Of a stretch of 64,000 nucleotides of DNA, positions 61,187 through 64,000 are shown in pieces. The DNA is taken from assembly GCF_016765655.2 (NCBI RefSeq), contig NZ_CP086108.1:186001-250000 (forward strand), read 5' to 3'. The translations under genes and the position numbers were made by a program. The notes beneath the pieces were generated by a model. The model was not told where the DNA came from, searched no databases, and saw only the letters and a program-made list of their open reading frames with translations. Position 1 is the stretch's first letter. Each line of letters opens with the position of its first letter. This stretch comes from Skermanella mucosa (GTDB taxonomy: Bacteria; Pseudomonadota; Alphaproteobacteria; Azospirillales; Azospirillaceae).

Positions 61187-61825
61187 ATGACCCTGGACAC
61201 TCCGGAACCGCCCCCCGACCCCGACCGCCTGCGCCATCCCCGGCACGAGCTCTTCGCCCTGCATCACGCGCGCGGCGCCGGTCTGGCCGCGGCGGTCCGG
61301 CTCGCGGGATATTCGCCCCAAGGCGCCCGCCAGCGCGGCTGCATCCTGATGACCTGCGCCACCATCCGCCGCCGGGTCGAGGAGCACCGCGCCCGATACA
61401 TGGCGGAGCGCGCCCGCCATGTCGCCCGCGCCCTGGACCGCCTGGACCGCATCGCCGAAATCGCGCTGGAGTCCGGCCGCCCGGCCACCGCCCTCCAGGC
61501 GACCCGCCTCCAGCTCAAGCTGGCCGGCGTGGTCCGCGACCGCGACATCATGCTCTACCGGCCGTCGCCCGACGACGACCTCGCCCCCGTCATCTTCGAC
61601 CCGCGCGAGGACGAGGACCCGCCCTTCCCCGCCGAGGTCAATCCGTCCGGCCGGGCCACCCGCCCCGACGGCCCCGAACACCTCTATGCCGAAGAGATCT
61701 GGGCCGGCTTCCAGCCGCCGCCCGCCACCAAGCCCGCCGTACCGCCCGCCACCACGCCCGCCGCGCCGGAAGACCAGGCCGACGCGCCGCCCGCCGCCCC
61801 GTCCCGGCCACCGCTGCTGCATTGA
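61187..61825 (+). CDS. Terminase-small-subunit-like protein, paralogue of the IS-split gene
   Basis: A 212-residue protein. The N-terminal part (RHELFALHHARGAGLAAAVR, LAGYSPQGARQRG) aligns clearly with the upstream interrupted gene (RQEEFCQAM..., RAGYSPNGAKQRG). A second shared block is ALESGRPATALQATRLQLKLAGVVRD versus ALESKRPALALRAVELRLRL. The tail is Pro/Ala-rich. It has the size and HTH-like start of phage terminase small subunits, but no large terminase, portal or capsid gene is nearby, so the phage role is doubtful. Confidence 0.7.
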   Translation: MTLDTPEPPPDPDRLRHPRHELFALHHARGAGLAAAVRLAGYSPQGARQRGCILMTCATIRRRVEEHRARYMAERARHVARALDRLDRIAEIALESGRPATALQATRLQLKLAGVVRDRDIMLYRPSPDDDLAPVIFDPREDEDPPFPAEVNPSGRATRPDGPEHLYAEEIWAGFQPPPATKPAVPPATTPAAPEDQADAPPAAPSRPPLLH

Positions 61826-61841
61826 CCGTCCCGGCCGCCGG

Positions 61842-61856
61842 TTAATCATATTTTAG
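61842..61856. promoter_or_regulatory. CtrA-type box, 7 of 8 bases, upstream of the HlyD gene
   Basis: TTAA-TCATATT-TTAG has exact N7 spacing and one mismatch. It is 70-85 bp upstream of the secretion operon start, a usual promoter distance, in the only AT-rich patch of this gap. Confidence 0.35.
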
Positions 61857-61926
61857 AGGTAATGTTCCATTATCCCCTGCCGCCCGCCGGCAGCGTCAGG
61901 AAGCAGGGAAGATTCCGGAACAGCCG

Positions 61927-63292
61927 ATGGCCACCAAGAAAAGCCGGCCCGTCAAGATCGACACGATCGCGTCGGGCAAGCTGCGGCATCCGATCCAGGC
62001 CGGCAACCTGCTCAATTCGGCGCCGAACGTGATCATGCACGGGCCGGTCTACCTGATGGTGGTCTCGGCCTTCGCGATGCTGGTCTATTCCCTGTTCGCC
62101 TCCAAGGACATACTGGTGATGGCACCGCTGACGCTCCAGCGCCAGGCGGTGTCGATCCAGGCGGTCGGCGGCGGCCTGATCGAGGCGCTGGAGGTCGGCC
62201 CGAATTCCCCCCTGTCCGCCGGGCGACCCGATCGTCACGATCCAGGAGAAGATCCGCGCCGCCTCCACCCCCGAGCAGGAGGCGATCCAGCGCCAGATCG
62301 ACGACCTCCAGATCCAGGAGCGGGAATCGCTGAAGGAGTACGAGTTCCGCTCCAACCAGCTGGAGCTGGACCGGCGCAACCTGTCGCAGCGCCGCTCGAC
62401 CGAGCAGGCGGCGATCGACAACCGCATCCGCCAGATCGAGATCCAGGTCCAGACCGCCCAGCGCACCCGCGCCGGGATCGAGGAGGACCTGAGCAACGCG
62501 CGCCACGACCTTTCCGGCAAGCAGGAGCTGTTCGCCAACCGCGACATCCCTCAGATCGATCTCCAGCGCGCCCAGAACCGGGTCAGCGACCTCCAACGCG
62601 CCGCCAACAACGCGGAGGCCGAGATCCAGAACGTCCGCCTCGCGCTGGAGACCGCCCGGGGCGAGCGCCGCCAGATCGCCGAGACCTATTCCCAGGAACG
62701 GCTCGACAACGAGATCCAGAACGTCCGGCAGGCCCGCGAGCGGGACCAGAAGCTGATCGCCGAGAAGGTGCTGGAACTGAACAACCGGCTGCTCCAGTCG
62801 CGCACGCTGGTCCCCGGCGTCCGCTACGAGGGCGACAAGGCCTATTACGCCAGCCTGGAGGACGGGATCGTCACCGCGGTCCATGTCCAGCGCGGCGTGA
62901 TCGTCAATGCCGGCACGCCGATGATCACCATGGTCCGCAACACGGCCCCGCTGGAAGCCCAGGTGTTCGTCCAGAACCGCGACATCGGCAAGATACGGCG
63001 CGGCCAGAAGGTGCAGGTCAAGTATTTCGCCTATCCCTACCAGGAATACGGCATCCAGGACGGCGTGATCGCCGACATCGGGACCCGCCCCGGCGCCGAG
63101 CCGGAGAACCGGTCCCGCTACCTCGTCACCGTGGCGCTGGAGCGCGAGACGATCGCCGCCCGCGCCGGCACGCCCAAGGCGCTGGAGATCGGCCTGGAAG
63201 GCGTGGCCGAGATCAAGACCGGCGAGAAGCGCTTCATCGAGCTGTTCTTCGCCCCCGCCTCCCGCTTCTTCCAGGGGCAGGAGGAGGAATGA
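61927..63292 (+). pseudogene. HlyD family type I secretion adaptor, frameshifted
   Basis: The first frame gives a cytoplasmic start, a membrane helix (about 36-58) and the first lipoyl half (VSIQAVGGGLIEALEVGP). Between 62209 and 62223, in a C6 or GGG run, the frame shifts by one base. The next frame reads GDPIVTIQEKIR, a long coiled-coil (to about 62770) and the second lipoyl and barrel half (YASLEDGIVTAVHVQRGVIVNAG), ending at 63292. The intact protein would be about 454 residues. In the unshifted frame translation continues with meaningless sequence to 63324. A homopolymer base-calling error is as likely as a real mutation. Confidence 0.8.
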
Positions 63293-63322
63293 ACTCGTCT
63301 CCCCCCGCCACCCCGGGACACT

Positions 63323-63376
63323 GACCCAAGGCACCGAGACCCAAGGCACCGACCCAAGGCACCGACCCAAGGCACC
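63323..63376. repeat. 13-bp tandem repeat, four copies
   Basis: GACCCAAGGCACC occurs four times (63323, 63338, 63351 and 63364), the last three head to tail and the first offset by an extra GA. It fills nearly the whole gap between the HlyD stop and the next ATG (63380), so copy number sets the spacing and the leader of the downstream gene. Confidence 0.85.
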
Positions 63377-63379
63377 GAA

Positions 63380-64000
63380 ATGGACACGATCGAGACCGTC
63401 AGGAACACCGCAGCACTCGAAGCGATCCGCTCCGTGCTCCAGACCCATGTCCTGTTCAACGTGCTGCCGGGCGCCGAGAAGCGCGCGATCGAGCTGCTGC
63501 TGGAGGTGCGCCAGATCCCGGCCGGCAAGCGCCTGTTCACCCAGGGCGCCAATGCCGACGGCATGTACGTGATCCACGACGGCACCGCGCGCCTGAAGGA
63601 GAATACCGGCACCAAGCTGGTCAGCGTCGGCCTGATCGAGCCGGGCGCCACCATCGGCCAGACCTCCCTGCTGGAGGAGACCAAATGGCCGCACCACGTG
63701 ATCGCCGAGACGCCGCTGACGCTGGTCTGCCTGCGCGCCGACCGCGCCCGGCTGCTGATCGCCGAGAGCCGGGTGGTGGACGAGCATTTCCGCCGCTATG
63801 TCGGCCTGGTGGAGGTCGGCGAGCGGCTCCGCGCCATGCTCGGCAACGCGACCTATTCGGCGGAGGAATTCTCCGACCTGCTGTCCAAGATGGGCGTCAA
63901 GCTGATCCGGGCGGACAGCGCGGTCTTCACCCAGGGCGACCACGACCCGCGCCTCTATTTCATCGAGAGCGGCGCCGTCGAGCTGATCCGCGCCCCGATC
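63380..64000 (+). CDS. Cyclic-nucleotide-binding domain protein, N-terminal part (probably of a type I secretion ABC transporter)
   Basis: The 207 codons present encode one complete cNMP-binding domain (about 25-135, ARLFTQGANADGMYVIHDGTARLKE-like and GATIGQTSLLEE) and the start of a second (from about 165, SAVFTQGDHDPRLYFIESGAVELI). The frame runs off the right edge. With an HlyD adaptor gene just upstream, the likely whole is a large ABC exporter with N-terminal cNMP-binding domains, a known arrangement in Rhodospirillales; this part is inference. No strong Shine-Dalgarno is visible because the tandem repeat occupies the leader. Confidence 0.72.
   Translation, partial: MDTIETVRNTAALEAIRSVLQTHVLFNVLPGAEKRAIELLLEVRQIPAGKRLFTQGANADGMYVIHDGTARLKENTGTKLVSVGLIEPGATIGQTSLLEETKWPHHVIAETPLTLVCLRADRARLLIAESRVVDEHFRRYVGLVEVGERLRAMLGNATYSAEEFSDLLSKMGVKLIRADSAVFTQGDHDPRLYFIESGAVELIRAPI

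Noticed and set aside
58657-61825. Prophage remnant
   Set aside because: Only terminase-small-subunit-like genes are present; no integrase, large terminase, portal or capsid gene or att-like repeat was seen.

Overview
The window is a high-GC (about 70%) chromosomal stretch that reads like an alphaproteobacterium of the Rhodospirillales/Azospirillaceae type (Skermanella/Azospirillum-like; inferred from composition, CtrA-like boxes, HWE-type kinases, the Cpa-style Tad locus and alphaproteobacterial palindromic repeats, not from a database hit). Most genes sit in tightly packed operons with ATGA start/stop overlaps. I see no rRNA, tRNA or CRISPR array.

Layout. 1-5.3 kb: end of a luciferase-like oxidoreductase gene, a DUF808 membrane protein, a niaP-like transporter coupled to pncB (nicotinate salvage), a secreted hypothetical and a short RlpA-like protein. 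5.3-11.5 kb: a PAS/PAS histidine kinase, a GAF/HisKA_2 kinase overlapping a single-domain response regulator, a hemerythrin-like protein, a histidine phosphatase and an NAD(P)HX dehydratase. 11.6-15.5 kb: a lactate-utilisation operon lutABC with an FCD-type GntR regulator and two candidate operators. 15.6-17 kb: a secreted protein and a J-domain protein. 17-29.5 kb: a complete Tad/Flp pilus operon (flp, cpaA-F, tadB-G), preceded by three CtrA-type TTAA-N7-TTAA boxes. 30.3-33 kb: an exopolysaccharide priming transferase and a GT4 glycosyltransferase.

33.0-36.2 kb is a lower-GC three-gene cassette on the minus strand: a HEPN-like protein, a KGGVGR-variant ParA/MinD-type ATPase and a second P-loop ATPase, all translationally coupled. 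It looks like an inserted biological-conflict (possibly antiphage) system. A frameshifted hybrid histidine kinase follows.

39.6-51.0 kb is the most striking region: about fourteen co-directional minus-strand genes that encode a dedicated type II fatty-acid/polyketide assembly line. It has an ACP, one complete ketosynthase, one chain-length-factor-like ketosynthase, FabG, FabI, two unusual hot-dog dehydratases, a thioesterase, an AMP ligase and a reductase of the thioester-reductase/epimerase type. It also has a highly divergent TsaC/YrdC-like enzyme, an HlyD adaptor with an MFS exporter, and a HbpS/GlcG-like protein. I do not recognise the product.

51.6-55.2 kb holds two LeuC-like plus two LeuD-like subunits in one operon. 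The rest carries a PEBP-family protein, an AraC regulator, an Rpn-type nuclease, an orphan terminase-small-subunit-like pair whose first member is split by an intact IS element (27-bp perfect inverted repeats, 5-bp target duplication), and the start of a type I secretion locus (frameshifted HlyD gene, then a protein with cyclic-nucleotide-binding domains running off the window).
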